Shown: positions 1 to 8,585, numbered from the stretch's first letter. The stretch is DNA of 64,000 nucleotides from Rhodococcus yunnanensis NBRC 103083 (GCF_001895005.1 NZ_BCXH01000006.1:242410-306409), one strand, 5' to 3'. A program made the numbers and translations. The notes: a model not told the origin generated them from the sequence alone.

Positions 1-98
1 AGGAACGAGGCGTGTATCGAACCGAGTACACGAGCACGACACTTCGCGGCCACCTGGGACTCGACGACGACACCGCAGCACAGGAGAAAGCGTCATGA
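1..98 (+). CDS. C-terminal end of an FMN-dependent (NtaA/SnaA/DszA-type) monooxygenase, partial
   Basis: The frame is open from the window edge to a TGA at 96-98. The visible peptide contains GVYRTEYTSTTLRGHLGL, which resembles the conserved C-terminal end of flavin-dependent monooxygenases of the NtaA/SnaA/DszA family (reduced FMN, bacterial-luciferase fold). These enzymes oxidise sulfones, nitrilotriacetate and similar compounds in the cytoplasm. The stop overlaps the ATG of the next gene (ATGA), so the two are probably co-transcribed. Only about 32 residues are visible, so the family is inferred from this tail alone and the substrate cannot be stated. Confidence 0.6.
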   Translation, partial: ERGVYRTEYTSTTLRGHLGLDDDTAAQEKAS

Positions 99-1114
99 CC
101 TACTCGGCAGCAGACACCCGATACGACAACGCACGTTTTCGGCGCAGTGGGCGGAGTGGACTGAAGCTTCCCGAGTTCTCGCTCGGACTGTGGCAGAACT
201 TCGGCGACAACCGAAACTTCGAGACGCAGCGTGAGATCGTCTTGCGGGCATTCGATCTGGGGATCACCCACTTCGATCTCGCCAACCGTTACGGCCCACC
301 CTTCCGTGCAGCGGAAAAGGCGTTCGGACGCATTCTCGGTGCCGACCTCGGCCGGTATCGCGACGAGATCCTGATCGCGTCGAAGGCGGGCAATCCCATC
401 GGCGCGAGTCCGTATCTGGCAGGTGGATCGCGCAAGACACTGCTCGACTCGTTGGACATCAGCCTGACCGATCTCGGCGTCGACCACGTCGACATCTTCT
501 ATTCGCACAGCCCGGACCTCGAGACTCCGCTCGAGGAGACGATCGGTGCGCTGTCGTCGGCGGTGCAGCAGGGCAAGGCGCTCTACATCGGCATCTCCAA
601 CTACACCGCCGAACGGGCGCACGATGCGGCCGTCATCGCCGACAGGCTCGGAACGCCCCTGCTCGTGCATCAGTCGAGATATTCGATCTTCGACCGCACC
701 GTCGAACTGGGTGGACACCTGGACACCGCGGCGCAGGACGGAACCGGAGTTGTCGCGTTCTCGCCTCTCGCACAGGGATTGCTCACCGACAAGTACCTCC
801 AGGGTGAAGTTCCTGCCGATTCGCGTGCCGCGTCGAGCACATTCCTCTCGGCCGACGACATCTCCGACGAATACATCTCTCGTGCAGGCTTTCTGAACAA
901 GATCGCCGAGTCCCGTGGGCAGTCGTTGGCGCAGTTGGCGGTTCAGTGGGTGCTGCGACGACCAGAAGTGACGACAGCACTCATCGGCGCCAGCTCGACA
1001 GCGCAGCTCGAGCACAACCTTGCAGCGACCGAATTCCCAGACCTGACCGAGGACGAACTGACTCGCATCGACGAGTACGGAATTCACGGAACGGTTCTGC
1101 GGCCGAAGAGATAG
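95..1114 (+). CDS. Aldo/keto reductase, YghZ/MgrA (L-glyceraldehyde 3-phosphate reductase) type
   Basis: This 339-residue protein has the full (beta/alpha)8 aldo/keto reductase layout. FDLANRYG near residue 60 carries the Asp/Tyr of the catalytic tetrad, the Lys is in LIASKAG near residue 95, and the His is in DIFYSHSPD near residue 138. NADPH-site segments follow at GISNY, FSPLAQGLLTDKY and, near the end, ALIGASS. The NLGxxG-less N-terminus starting with a Tyr/Arg-rich stretch and the LxLGLWxNFG motif are typical of the YghZ/GpR subgroup, which reduces small aldehydes including methylglyoxal. It starts inside the stop of the upstream monooxygenase gene, and an ABC exporter gene follows 14 bases downstream, so it may detoxify aldehydes released by that pathway. 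The substrate is not determinable. Confidence 0.85.
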   Translation: MTYSAADTRYDNARFRRSGRSGLKLPEFSLGLWQNFGDNRNFETQREIVLRAFDLGITHFDLANRYGPPFRAAEKAFGRILGADLGRYRDEILIASKAGNPIGASPYLAGGSRKTLLDSLDISLTDLGVDHVDIFYSHSPDLETPLEETIGALSSAVQQGKALYIGISNYTAERAHDAAVIADRLGTPLLVHQSRYSIFDRTVELGGHLDTAAQDGTGVVAFSPLAQGLLTDKYLQGEVPADSRAASSTFLSADDISDEYISRAGFLNKIAESRGQSLAQLAVQWVLRRPEVTTALIGASSTAQLEHNLAATEFPDLTEDELTRIDEYGIHGTVLRPKR

Positions 1115-1128
1115 AGGCTCGAAAACGT

Positions 1129-2961
1129 ATGAGTGTGAGGTTCACTGCCCCTCCCGTCGGAGGACTCGACCTCGATGGTGCGGACAATCCACGGATCTTC
1201 AGGACCGGAATGTCGGCCATGATTCGTGGCAGCCGCGGCTACCCACTGGCCACGCCCGTGTCGATTCTGGCGGGCGTGGTCAACGGTTTGACCATGGTGC
1301 TCAGTGCGGTGGCCATCGGCTGGGCCACCGACCACCTGATCCTCCCGGCATTCTCCGGGAACTCGCCGTCACCCGGTGTGTGGGCGTCGGCGATCGGTTT
1401 CGTTGCCGGTGTGTCGCTGATGCGGGTGGCGACGATCATCGTGCGCTCCTACGCGGCCGCCGTTGTTCAGTTCGGCAATCAGGCGAGCACCCGGCGTGAA
1501 CTCGTGCGCCAGTACACCGCACTCGGAGTCCCGTGGCACCGAAGCCATTCCACCGGGCAGTTGTTGTCCAACGCGGTCTCCGACGTCGACGCCCTGTGGC
1601 AGCCGATGCAGTTCTTCGCGTTCTCGCTCGGGTCCGTGTCGATGTTGGTCTTCGCACTGATCAACATCGCTCGTTCGGATCTGTACCTCGTGGCCGCAGC
1701 AATCGGCTTGATGCTGTTCGTCGTCGCGGCCAACGTGCTCTTCCAGAGGTTCGTCGGTCCTCGCGCCCGTGACGCACAGCGGGCGCGAGCCGAGGTGAGT
1801 TCGGTCGCCGACGAGGGTGTCCAAGGTGAACAGGTCATTCGCACCCTGGGTATCGCCCGAGCCGAAGCAGACAGGTTCCGGCGCTCGTCGACCGTCCTGC
1901 GGCGCAGCAACGTGCGCATGGCCAATGTCAACGCGGTGTTCGATCCCGTTATCGAACTGGCCCCGACGGCAACGGTTCTGGTCGTACTCATCGTCGGCGC
2001 AGCGCGCGTCGAATCGGGTTCGCTGACCGTAGGCGTGCTCGTGGAGGTCATCTACCTGTTTCTGACGATGGCACTGCCGCTGAGCTTGATCGGTCGATTC
2101 CTCGGCCTGTTGCCGCTCGGCGTCGTCGGGCACTCACGCGTGACCAGCGTTCTCGAGGCCACCGAGTATCCGGCACAGGGCGAGTCGAGGTTGGCGATCG
2201 AGGGGCCGATTCCCGTCGGCATCCGCGAGGGATCATTCTCGTACGAGAAGGAACGCGGCAGGCCGACACTCGGCCCGGTCGACGTCGAATTCTCGGCAGG
2301 CCACGTTGTCGCGGTGGTCGGCGCGACAGGATCGGGCAAGACGACATTGCTGAAGATAGTTGCCCGGCTGGCCGAATTGGACGACGGGCTCGTGCATTAC
2401 GACGGTGCGGACATCCGTGACCTCCACGGATCGGAGACGGTTGCGCGAGTCGCGGTGGCTCAGCAGACAGCGTTTCTGTTCGACGCCAGCGTGCGTGAGA
2501 ACATCACGATGGGCCGCGACATCGACGACGACCGTATCTGGTGGGCCCTCGAGCTCTGCGCCGCAGACGATTTCGTGAGGGCCGGCCGGCTCGGTCTCGA
2601 CGCGCAGGTGGGCCGCAACGGCCGAAGTCTCAGCGGCGGACAGCGTCAGCGCATCGCGTTGGCGCGGGCCCTCGTCGGTCGGCCGTCGTTGATCGTGCTC
2701 GACGACGCCACCAGTGCGCTCGATCCGACCGTCGAAGCTGCGGTTCTCGAGAACATTCGACGGGAATTGCTGGCCGGTCATCCTGGTGAGCGTGCGTCGA
2801 CACTGGTGATGAGTGCGTCCAGGAAGACCACTGTCGCGTTGGCCGAGCTCGTCGTGCTGCTGGACGAGGGAAGAATTGCCGACATCGGCACGCACGAGGA
2901 ACTGAGCGCGCGCAGCGAGCGGTACCGCGACATCGTCGACGCCTATGTGGATCCACTGTGA
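1129..2961 (+). CDS. ABC exporter half-transporter, subunit 1 (degenerate ATPase site)
   Basis: The protein has 610 residues: a six-helix type IV exporter membrane domain (about residues 30-330), then a nucleotide-binding domain. Walker A is GATGSGKTT near residue 400 and the signature is LSGGQRQR near 505. Walker B ends in VLDD near 520, with Asp instead of the catalytic Glu, and the switch His is missing (SASRKT near 562 where AHR is expected). This marks it as the non-hydrolysing half of a heterodimeric exporter. The open frame extends upstream through the preceding gene, but the ATG at 1129 is the first start clear of it. The stop overlaps the GTG of subunit 2. The substrate is unknown. 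Confidence 0.88.
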   Translation: MSVRFTAPPVGGLDLDGADNPRIFRTGMSAMIRGSRGYPLATPVSILAGVVNGLTMVLSAVAIGWATDHLILPAFSGNSPSPGVWASAIGFVAGVSLMRVATIIVRSYAAAVVQFGNQASTRRELVRQYTALGVPWHRSHSTGQLLSNAVSDVDALWQPMQFFAFSLGSVSMLVFALINIARSDLYLVAAAIGLMLFVVAANVLFQRFVGPRARDAQRARAEVSSVADEGVQGEQVIRTLGIARAEADRFRRSSTVLRRSNVRMANVNAVFDPVIELAPTATVLVVLIVGAARVESGSLTVGVLVEVIYLFLTMALPLSLIGRFLGLLPLGVVGHSRVTSVLEATEYPAQGESRLAIEGPIPVGIREGSFSYEKERGRPTLGPVDVEFSAGHVVAVVGATGSGKTTLLKIVARLAELDDGLVHYDGADIRDLHGSETVARVAVAQQTAFLFDASVRENITMGRDIDDDRIWWALELCAADDFVRAGRLGLDAQVGRNGRSLSGGQRQRIALARALVGRPSLIVLDDATSALDPTVEAAVLENIRRELLAGHPGERASTLVMSASRKTTVALAELVVLLDEGRIADIGTHEELSARSERYRDIVDAYVDPL

Positions 2962-4700
2962 AGAGTGTGCTGGGGAACAGGGGACTTTTTCAGGGTTGGT
3001 GGATCACCGCGATACTTGCGGTCGTGGCCGCGAGCGGACGTATCGTCGTGCCGTTGACGGTGCAGTACGCACTCGATCATGCCCTTCTCGACGAGTCTGC
3101 ACCGGACCGCACACGTGTACTCGTCGACTCGGTGGTCGTCGGCGCTATTGCGATTGCTATCGCCGGGACGTCGTCCTGCCTGCTCAACCGGCGCTTGGTC
3201 TCGACGGTCGAGACCGCACTGGCGTCGGTACGCGAGAGGGCCTTCGAGCACATCTTCAGGCTGTCGCCGGCGTCGGTGGCGCAGATCGGAACCGGAACAC
3301 TCGTCGCGCGGCTCACCGGCGACATCGACACGGTCTCTCAGTTCACTCGCGCAGGCGGAATCACGTTGGTGATCAACGTGTCTCAGATGATCGTCGCCGC
3401 GACCGTCATGTTCGTCTTCAGCTGGCCGCTCGCGCTGCTGGTGATGGCGGTGACGGCGGCGGCCGTGGTGTGCATGCGTTTGATCCAGCGGGTGGTCGCG
3501 CGGCGTTTCGCCGTCGTCCGAGTGGAAGTGGCTGCTCTGTACGACGGGGTGTCGGATCTGGTGAACGGCGCGGAGATGATCCGCGCATTCGGTGCCAGCG
3601 ATCGCTATCGGACGCGAGTGGGCGATCTCGTCGAACGCACCAGGCACGCACAGATGAACACCCAGCTGCCGCTGAACATCAACGCATCACTCGGCGAAGC
3701 CGCCAGTGGAATCATCACCAGCGCAGTGGTTCTCGTCGGTGCTGCGGCGGGCGCAGGGTACGTCGGGTGGATAGATCTCACCGCGGGCCAGCTCGTCGCG
3801 TTCCTGTTTCTGATCACGTTCTTCGTTCGGCCGATGCAGTTCACGGTATCCATGCTCGGTGAGGCGCAGAGTGCGGTCGCCGGGTGGCGCCGCGTCGAAG
3901 AACTGCTGGCACAGCCGGTCGAGACCGTGTCGGACGAGGACGGGGTCACGCTGCCCGACGGGGGTATCGCACTTGAATTGTCCGACGTACGGTTCGGCTA
4001 CGACGAAGGATCGACGGCGCTGTCGATCCCGGAGTTGTACATCGACTCGCACGAGCACGTCGCGGTCGTCGGCCATACCGGGTCGGGGAAGTCGACTTTC
4101 GCGAAACTGTTGACGCGGCAATTGAGTCCGACCGAGGGCGTCGTCTCGCTCGCCTCGGTGAACCTGTCCAGTGTCGCACCGGCGTCGTTGGCACGGCGGG
4201 TCGCGATCGTTCCCCAGGATGCGTTTCTGTTCGACCGCAGCATCGCCGAGAACGTCGCGATCGCCCGGCCGGGCGCCGGGGACTCCGACGTCATGGACAT
4301 CATGCGCGATCTGGGGCTCGAAGACTGGGTGCGAACTCTGCCCGCAGGGCTCGACACCCAGGTCGGCGCGCACGGTGAGGCGTTGTCGGCGGGAGAGCGT
4401 CAGCTCGTAGCGTTGGCGCGCACCGCGCTGGTCGACCCCGATCTGCTGGTTCTCGACGAAGCGACGAGTGGAGTCGATCCGGCCACCGACGTCAGGGTGC
4501 AGCGAGCACTGCTTCGGTTGACGAAGGGCAGGACGACGGTGACCATTGCCCATCGCATGATCACCGCCGAGAACGCCGACCGAATCCTGCTGTTCGAGGA
4601 CGGAAAGCTCGCCGAGCAGGGCACGCACGAGGCGCTGGTGGCGTCGGAAGGTCGATACGCCTCGATGTTCCGGGCGTGGACGTCGATGAACACTCTGTAG
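2958..4700 (+). CDS. ABC exporter half-transporter, subunit 2 (catalytic)
   Basis: The protein has 580 residues, with an N-terminal transmembrane domain (about 10-310) followed by a nucleotide-binding domain. Walker A is GHTGSGKST near residue 373, Walker B with catalytic Glu is LLVLDEATSG near 496, and the switch His is in TIAHRM near 530. Its signature motif reads LSAGERQ rather than LSGGQ, which pairs with the degenerate Walker site of subunit 1. The GTG start at 2958 overlaps the upstream TGA (GTGA), implying translational coupling and a one-to-one complex in the cytoplasmic membrane. It probably exports a lipid, peptide or small toxic compound; the sequence does not say which. Confidence 0.9.
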   Translation: MKSVLGNRGLFQGWWITAILAVVAASGRIVVPLTVQYALDHALLDESAPDRTRVLVDSVVVGAIAIAIAGTSSCLLNRRLVSTVETALASVRERAFEHIFRLSPASVAQIGTGTLVARLTGDIDTVSQFTRAGGITLVINVSQMIVAATVMFVFSWPLALLVMAVTAAAVVCMRLIQRVVARRFAVVRVEVAALYDGVSDLVNGAEMIRAFGASDRYRTRVGDLVERTRHAQMNTQLPLNINASLGEAASGIITSAVVLVGAAAGAGYVGWIDLTAGQLVAFLFLITFFVRPMQFTVSMLGEAQSAVAGWRRVEELLAQPVETVSDEDGVTLPDGGIALELSDVRFGYDEGSTALSIPELYIDSHEHVAVVGHTGSGKSTFAKLLTRQLSPTEGVVSLASVNLSSVAPASLARRVAIVPQDAFLFDRSIAENVAIARPGAGDSDVMDIMRDLGLEDWVRTLPAGLDTQVGAHGEALSAGERQLVALARTALVDPDLLVLDEATSGVDPATDVRVQRALLRLTKGRTTVTIAHRMITAENADRILLFEDGKLAEQGTHEALVASEGRYASMFRAWTSMNTL

Positions 4701-4743
4701 AGGTTTCGATCGTACTGCGTCGAACCCTTGCGTGATCAGGAGA

Positions 4744-4773
4744 GATTCGGTGTTCTTCAAGGGCACCGAAATC
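4744..4773 (+). terminator. Hairpin between ABC exporter and flavoenzyme genes
   Basis: The arms GATTCGGTG (4744-4752) and CACCGAAATC (4764-4773) can form a stem with one bulge around an 11-base loop. No clear T-tract follows. It may attenuate read-through from the exporter genes into the flavoenzyme gene at 4805, or may be incidental. Confidence 0.3.
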
Positions 4774-4804
4774 TTCTGCACCACCGACTGTTTGGGAGCC
4801 GTCC

Positions 4805-5998
4805 ATGACCAGCGTTGCCGATCCAGCGACCCGCTTCGATGACCTGTTCGCCGAGATCGCGTCCGGTGCCGCCGAACGTGAACGGACGCGGGACCATCCG
4901 TTCGATGCGGTGCGAGCGCTGAACGAGGCCGGGTTCGGCAGACTGCGTGTTCCAGCCGAGTTCGGTGGGCCCGATGTGTCGCTGAAGGCACTGTTCGACC
5001 AACTCGCCGCCCTCGGTGAAGCGGATTCCAACCTCCCCCAGGTACTTCGCGGGCACTTCACGACCGTGGAAATACTGCGGCACCTTGCCGATTCACCGGA
5101 GCGTCGGTACTGGCTGGAGAAGATCGCCGCAGGGGCGGTCTTCGGCAACGCGCAATCCGAACCGGCGTCGGCCGCGGGTTTCGTGTTGTCGACGACACTC
5201 ACGGGTGACATCGGCGCGCAGACGGTGTCGGGAAGAAAAGACTACAGCACCGGCAGTATCTATGCCGACTTCATTCGGGTGGCCGCGGCGGAACCGGATG
5301 GGCGTCGAACATTCGCGGTGGTCGACGCTCGGCACCCCGGTGTCCACCACCTCGACGACTGGGACGGCATCGGGCAACGTCTGACCGGCAGCGGGACAAC
5401 GGAATTCGATGCGGTCCCCGTCGAACCGCACGGTACCTTCGCCACCGGCGGAATCGCCGGTGGATTCCAGTCGGCCTTCACACAGCTGGTACACCAGGCC
5501 AATCTCACCGGCATCGCCCGCAACATCGTCTCCGACGCCGTCACACTCGTTCGCTCTCGTCAGCGCACCAGCCTGCACGCACTCTCCGAGCACGCGACCG
5601 AGGACGCCGCCGTGCTGGGCGTCGTCGGGCAGATCAAAGTCCATGCACGCGTGGCAGAGTCACTGCTGCACTCGGCAGTCGCCGAACTACAGCACGCCGA
5701 CGACCTCTTCGAGGCGGGAGACCGATCCGAAGACCTCTTCACCGCGGCGTACATCGCGACCTCCGAGGCGCAGATCGCCACCATCGACGCTGTCGGCGCA
5801 TCAGCGACCCGACTGTTCGACGCGGGTGGGTCGTCGACCGTGCGGGAGGTCGCGAACTTCGACAGGCACTGGAGGAACGCCCGCACGCTGTCCTCGCACA
5901 ACCCGGTGATCTACAAGCCACACGTCATCGGCGACTACCTGGTCAACGGCCGCCGCCCGAAACAGTTCCACGAATCCTGGGGAACGAAGGGAGACTGA
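4805..5998 (+). CDS. Acyl-CoA dehydrogenase-fold monooxygenase, DszC/SfnB-like
   Basis: This 397-residue protein has the three-domain acyl-CoA dehydrogenase fold: a helical N-terminal domain, a central beta domain with GQRLTGSGTTEF near residue 195, and a C-terminal helical domain ending in NPVIYKPHVIGDYLVNG. The ending and the central motif match the reduced-flavin-dependent monooxygenase branch (DszC, SfnB, desulfurisation and dimethylsulfone enzymes) better than true beta-oxidation dehydrogenases, and the catalytic Glu of the latter is not evident. With the DszA-type tail at the window start it suggests an oxygenase pathway for organosulfur or related compounds (inference). A GGGAG ribosome site precedes the ATG. 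Confidence 0.75.
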   Translation: MTSVADPATRFDDLFAEIASGAAERERTRDHPFDAVRALNEAGFGRLRVPAEFGGPDVSLKALFDQLAALGEADSNLPQVLRGHFTTVEILRHLADSPERRYWLEKIAAGAVFGNAQSEPASAAGFVLSTTLTGDIGAQTVSGRKDYSTGSIYADFIRVAAAEPDGRRTFAVVDARHPGVHHLDDWDGIGQRLTGSGTTEFDAVPVEPHGTFATGGIAGGFQSAFTQLVHQANLTGIARNIVSDAVTLVRSRQRTSLHALSEHATEDAAVLGVVGQIKVHARVAESLLHSAVAELQHADDLFEAGDRSEDLFTAAYIATSEAQIATIDAVGASATRLFDAGGSSTVREVANFDRHWRNARTLSSHNPVIYKPHVIGDYLVNGRRPKQFHESWGTKGD

Positions 5999-6005
5999 CA
6001 GCGAA

Positions 6006-6033
6006 CTGGCCCGACGCATCGGCGTCGGGCCAG
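6006..6033. terminator. Bidirectional hairpin between convergent genes
   Basis: CTGGCCCGACGC (6006-6017) and its exact complement (6022-6033) flank an ATCG loop, giving a perfect 12-bp stem. It sits between the ends of the convergent flavoenzyme and ANTAR genes and could stop transcription from both sides. There is no strong T-tract. Confidence 0.65.
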
Positions 6034-6048
6034 ATCTCGAAATGTGGT

Positions 6049-6318
6049 TTATGCGGCCTGTGCGATCTGGGGCTCCGGGTGCCGAAGGATGGAGTGCCAG
6101 CGCAGGCGAGCCGCTTCGGTGGCCGCGCTCTCCTTCCCTGCCGACGCGGGAGCCGACTGCGCCAGTAGCGTCAGTGCCCGCGTCGTCGAGATGAGCCCGA
6201 CCTTGTGGCGGTGCGAGAACGCGGTGAGCTCGGCGAACGCCTCTTCGCGGGAGTACCCACACAGCCCGACGAGAATTCCGACTCCGATATCGATCTGGGT
6301 GCGCTGCGAGTCGGCCAT
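6049..6318 (-). CDS. Short stand-alone ANTAR-domain protein
   Basis: This 89-residue protein consists almost wholly of an ANTAR-like segment: a helix with IDIGVGILVGLCGYSREEAF (residues 9-28), then LTAFSHRHKVGLISTTRAL. ANTAR domains bind paired RNA hairpins and act as antiterminators, usually behind a GAF or receiver domain. Here no sensor domain is present, so activity may depend on abundance or a partner. The ATG at 6318 was chosen because AAAGAG lies about 8 bases upstream; a longer open frame above it runs antisense through the DUF202 gene and is not real. The tail (about residues 55-89) is not recognisable. Confidence 0.65.
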   Translation of the reverse strand: MADSQRTQIDIGVGILVGLCGYSREEAFAELTAFSHRHKVGLISTTRALTLLAQSAPASAGKESAATEAARLRWHSILRHPEPQIAQAA

Positions 6319-6430
6319 GGGCGTCTCTTTCGTCTGGGAGGGGAAATACCTGCTGATACGAGTCTGAATCGTGGGAGTCGTCACCACCATGGTTGGAATC
6401 TCGCAGATCGTTAATCGCGGGAGGGGCATC

Positions 6431-6787
6431 ATGGGACCTGTGACCGACGACCCGATCAGCCGTCCCGACGAGAGATTCACCCTGGCCAGCGAGCGCACCT
6501 TCCTGGCATGGATGCGCACGGCGCTCGGGTTGCTGGCCGGAGGGATCGCCATCGTGCACCTGGTCCCGGGCTTCAGCACGGGATGGGTGCGTACCGCACT
6601 CGGACTGATCCTGATACTCATGGCCGGGGCTGCTGCCGTGATCGGCCTACGGCGATGGTTGCAGGTCCGGCACGCATTGGAACGCGGTGCGCCCATGCCC
6701 GAGGCCAAGGAACTGTGGATTTTCGCGGTCGGGATCGGGGCGATCGCAGTGTTGGCCGCGGTGGTGACCGTGCTGGGAACCGAATAA
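6431..6787 (+). CDS. DUF202 (YidH-type) small membrane protein
   Basis: The 118-residue protein begins with the DUF202 hallmark: an acidic stretch, then RFTLASERTFLAWMRTALGLLAGG. Three hydrophobic helices follow (about residues 25-45, 52-72 and 95-115). The family has unknown function and resides in the cytoplasmic membrane. The ATG at 6431 has GGAGGGG 6 bases upstream; a GTG 60 bases further up lacks such a site. It is divergent from the ANTAR gene across about 110 bases that must hold both promoters. Confidence 0.75.
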   Translation: MGPVTDDPISRPDERFTLASERTFLAWMRTALGLLAGGIAIVHLVPGFSTGWVRTALGLILILMAGAAAVIGLRRWLQVRHALERGAPMPEAKELWIFAVGIGAIAVLAAVVTVLGTE

Positions 6788-6797
6788 GTGCTCCAGT

Positions 6798-6816
6798 GTG
6801 CCCGCGCTTCGGGCAC
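6798..6816 (+). terminator. Short GC hairpin after the DUF202 gene
   Basis: GTGCCCG (6798-6804) and CGGGCAC (6810-6816) form a 7-bp stem with a 5-base loop, 10 bases after the DUF202 stop and 46 bases before fgd. No T-tract follows, so it is a weak terminator candidate. Confidence 0.35.
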
Positions 6817-6862
6817 GAGGGCACAATCGAACTACAAGTAGCAACAGACGAGGGAGTACAGA

Positions 6863-7876
6863 GTGGCACAGGCTTTGAAGCTCGGATACAAGGCGTCGGC
6901 GGAGCAGTTCGGTCCGCGCGAGCTCGTCGAACTCGGTGTGTTGGCCGAGGAGCACGGAATGGACTCCGCTACTGTCAGCGATCACTTCCAGCCCTGGCGT
7001 CACGAGGGCGGGCACGCACCGTTCTCACTTGCCTGGATGACCGCCGTCGGCGAACGCACCAAGACGATCCAGTTGGGGACCTCGGTGTTGACCCCGACGT
7101 TCCGGTACAACCCGTCGGTGATCGCTCAGGCCTTCGCGACGATGGGCTGCCTGTACCCGGGCCGGATCATGCTCGGCGTCGGCAGTGGTGAGGCACTGAA
7201 CGAAATCGCCACCGGATACAAGGGCGAATGGCCCGACTTCAAGGAACGCTTCGCGCGGCTGCGTGAGTCGGTGCGGTTGATGCGTGAGCTGTGGCTCGGT
7301 GACCGCGTCGACTTCGACGGTGAGTACTACACCACCAAGGGCGCCTCGATCTACGACGTTCCCGACGGCGGCATTCCGGTCTACATCGCGGCAGGCGGAC
7401 CCGTCGTCGCACGGTATGCAGGGCGTGCGGGCGACGGCTTCATCTGTACCTCGGGCAAGGGCATGGAGCTCTACACCGACAAGCTGCTCCCGGCCGTCGA
7501 AGAAGGCGCAGCCAAGGCCGAGCGCAACGTCGACGAGATCGACAAGATGATCGAAATCAAGATCAGCTACGACACCGACCCCGATCTCGCGTTGGAGAAC
7601 ACCCGATTCTGGGCGCCGCTGTCACTGACACCGGAGCAGAAGCATTCCATCGAGGATCCGATCGAGATGGAGAAGGCCGCCGACGAACTGCCGATCGAGC
7701 AGGTCGCGAAGCGGTGGATCGTGGCCTCCGATCCCGACGAGGCGGTCGAGAAGGTCAAGCAGTACACCGACGCGGGCCTCAACCACCTGGTCTTCCACGC
7801 GCCCGGGCACGACCAGAAGCGATTCCTCGAACTGTTCGACCGCGATCTGGCCCCGCGCCTGCGCAAGTTGGGCTAG
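6863..7876 (+). CDS. fgd: F420-dependent glucose-6-phosphate dehydrogenase
   Basis: The enzyme oxidises glucose 6-phosphate to 6-phosphogluconolactone and reduces cofactor F420, the main source of F420H2 in mycobacteria and relatives. The 337-residue length fits the family (336 in M. tuberculosis). Active-site residues align with the known enzyme shifted by one: Asp40 and His41 in SDHFQPW, Trp45, and Glu110 in [10 protein letters not shown]. The F420-binding LLM-fold motifs [13 protein letters not shown] and YIAAGGP are intact. The start is GTG at 6863 with AGGGAG 6 bases upstream. It lies directly upstream of a convergent F420-type nitroreductase gene, and the fgd-pta-ackA order is shared with mycobacteria. 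Confidence 0.96.
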   Translation: MAQALKLGYKASAEQFGPRELVELGVLAEEHGMDSATVSDHFQPWRHEGGHAPFSLAWMTAVGERTKTIQLGTSVLTPTFRYNPSVIAQAFATMGCLYPGRIMLGVGSGEALNEIATGYKGEWPDFKERFARLRESVRLMRELWLGDRVDFDGEYYTTKGASIYDVPDGGIPVYIAAGGPVVARYAGRAGDGFICTSGKGMELYTDKLLPAVEEGAAKAERNVDEIDKMIEIKISYDTDPDLALENTRFWAPLSLTPEQKHSIEDPIEMEKAADELPIEQVAKRWIVASDPDEAVEKVKQYTDAGLNHLVFHAPGHDQKRFLELFDRDLAPRLRKLG

Positions 7877-7889
7877 TCCGCCCCCCGCT

Positions 7890-8079
7890 CTGATCGCTGT
7901 TCGTCCGCCCGCCGCCCTCATCGCTGTTCGCCCGCCGCCCCTGATCGCTTGAATGGTCCATTCAACACATCTGATCGTATGAATGAACCATTCAAGCGGT
8001 GGGGGATCGCGAGCCGAGCCCGCATGAATGTGCCGACGAAGCTATCTGATCGTATGAATGAACCGTTCAAGCGGTGGGG
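7890..8079 (+). repeat. Intergenic cluster of direct and palindromic repeats
   Basis: Two copies of a TCGCTGTTCG-CCGCC unit (from 7890 and about 7919) are followed by three copies of a unit beginning CTGATCG (7941, 7971, 8046). Each of these units contains a palindrome of type TGAATGNNNCATTCA: TGAATGG-T-CCATTCA, TGAATG-AAC-CATTCA, and TGAATG-AAC-CGTTCA with one change. The last two share about 33 bases with one mismatch. The final copy runs into the nitroreductase gene and provides its stop codon. Confidence 0.85.
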
Positions 8080-8585
8080 TCGGCGGTGAGCGCAAACAGC
8101 CGCATGTCCCGATCGGTGCGCGTCTGGTACTCGCCGTACACCCGGACCATGTCGTTGAACGCCGCGTAGATCCTGGCCTTCTCCGTCCCGGTGACGGGGG
8201 TGGCGGTGATGGGAATCTTCATGCCGCCGATGGTGACGGTGGCGCGGGGTTCGGCGAGCAGATTGGCCGTCCAGGCAGGGTGATGGTCCTGCCCGAAGTT
8301 GCTGCCGACGACGAACAACTGTTCACCTTCGCGGTAGTACAGCAGAGGACTGGTGCGTAGTTTGCCGGATCTGCAGCCGGTGGTGGTGAGCAGTACCACT
8401 GGTGCGGCGATCGGCCCGAGGATGGTGAAGCGGCCGTTGGTTCGCTCGAGCAACCTGCGGTCGACGCCTGCGAGGCTGCGAATGACCCAGGAGCCAGGTT
8501 TCGTCGCTGCGAATGCAACGGCGGGTTTCCTGATGATGCTGTTTTCGCTGCCCCAGCGGACGTCGGGAAACGGGGATTCGGCCAT
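8067..8585 (-). CDS. Deazaflavin (F420)-dependent nitroreductase family protein
   Basis: This 172-residue protein belongs to the Ddn/FDOR family of split-barrel F420H2-dependent reductases. It shows LLTTTGCRSGKLRTSPLLY (residues about 65-83), the F420 phosphate-binding signature, followed by VVGSNFGQDHHPAWTANL and a C-terminal MVRVYGEYQ-R motif. Family members reduce quinones, coumarins or nitro compounds. It is convergent with fgd, whose product makes the F420H2 it would need. Its last codons and TGA lie inside a repeat unit also present at 7971-8004, so the 3' end may have been shaped by repeat insertion. Confidence 0.85.
   Translation of the reverse strand: MAESPFPDVRWGSENSIIRKPAVAFAATKPGSWVIRSLAGVDRRLLERTNGRFTILGPIAAPVVLLTTTGCRSGKLRTSPLLYYREGEQLFVVGSNFGQDHHPAWTANLLAEPRATVTIGGMKIPITATPVTGTEKARIYAAFNDMVRVYGEYQTRTDRDMRLFALTADPTA

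Noticed and set aside
946..1128. A 61-residue N-terminal extension of ABC subunit 1
   Set aside because: It overlaps the aldo/keto reductase gene in another frame and encodes an Arg/Ser-rich stretch with no family match; ATG 1129 gives the normal start.
6319..6816. 255-residue form of the ANTAR protein
   Set aside because: The added 166 residues are antisense to the DUF202 gene; the ATG at 6318 has its own ribosome site.
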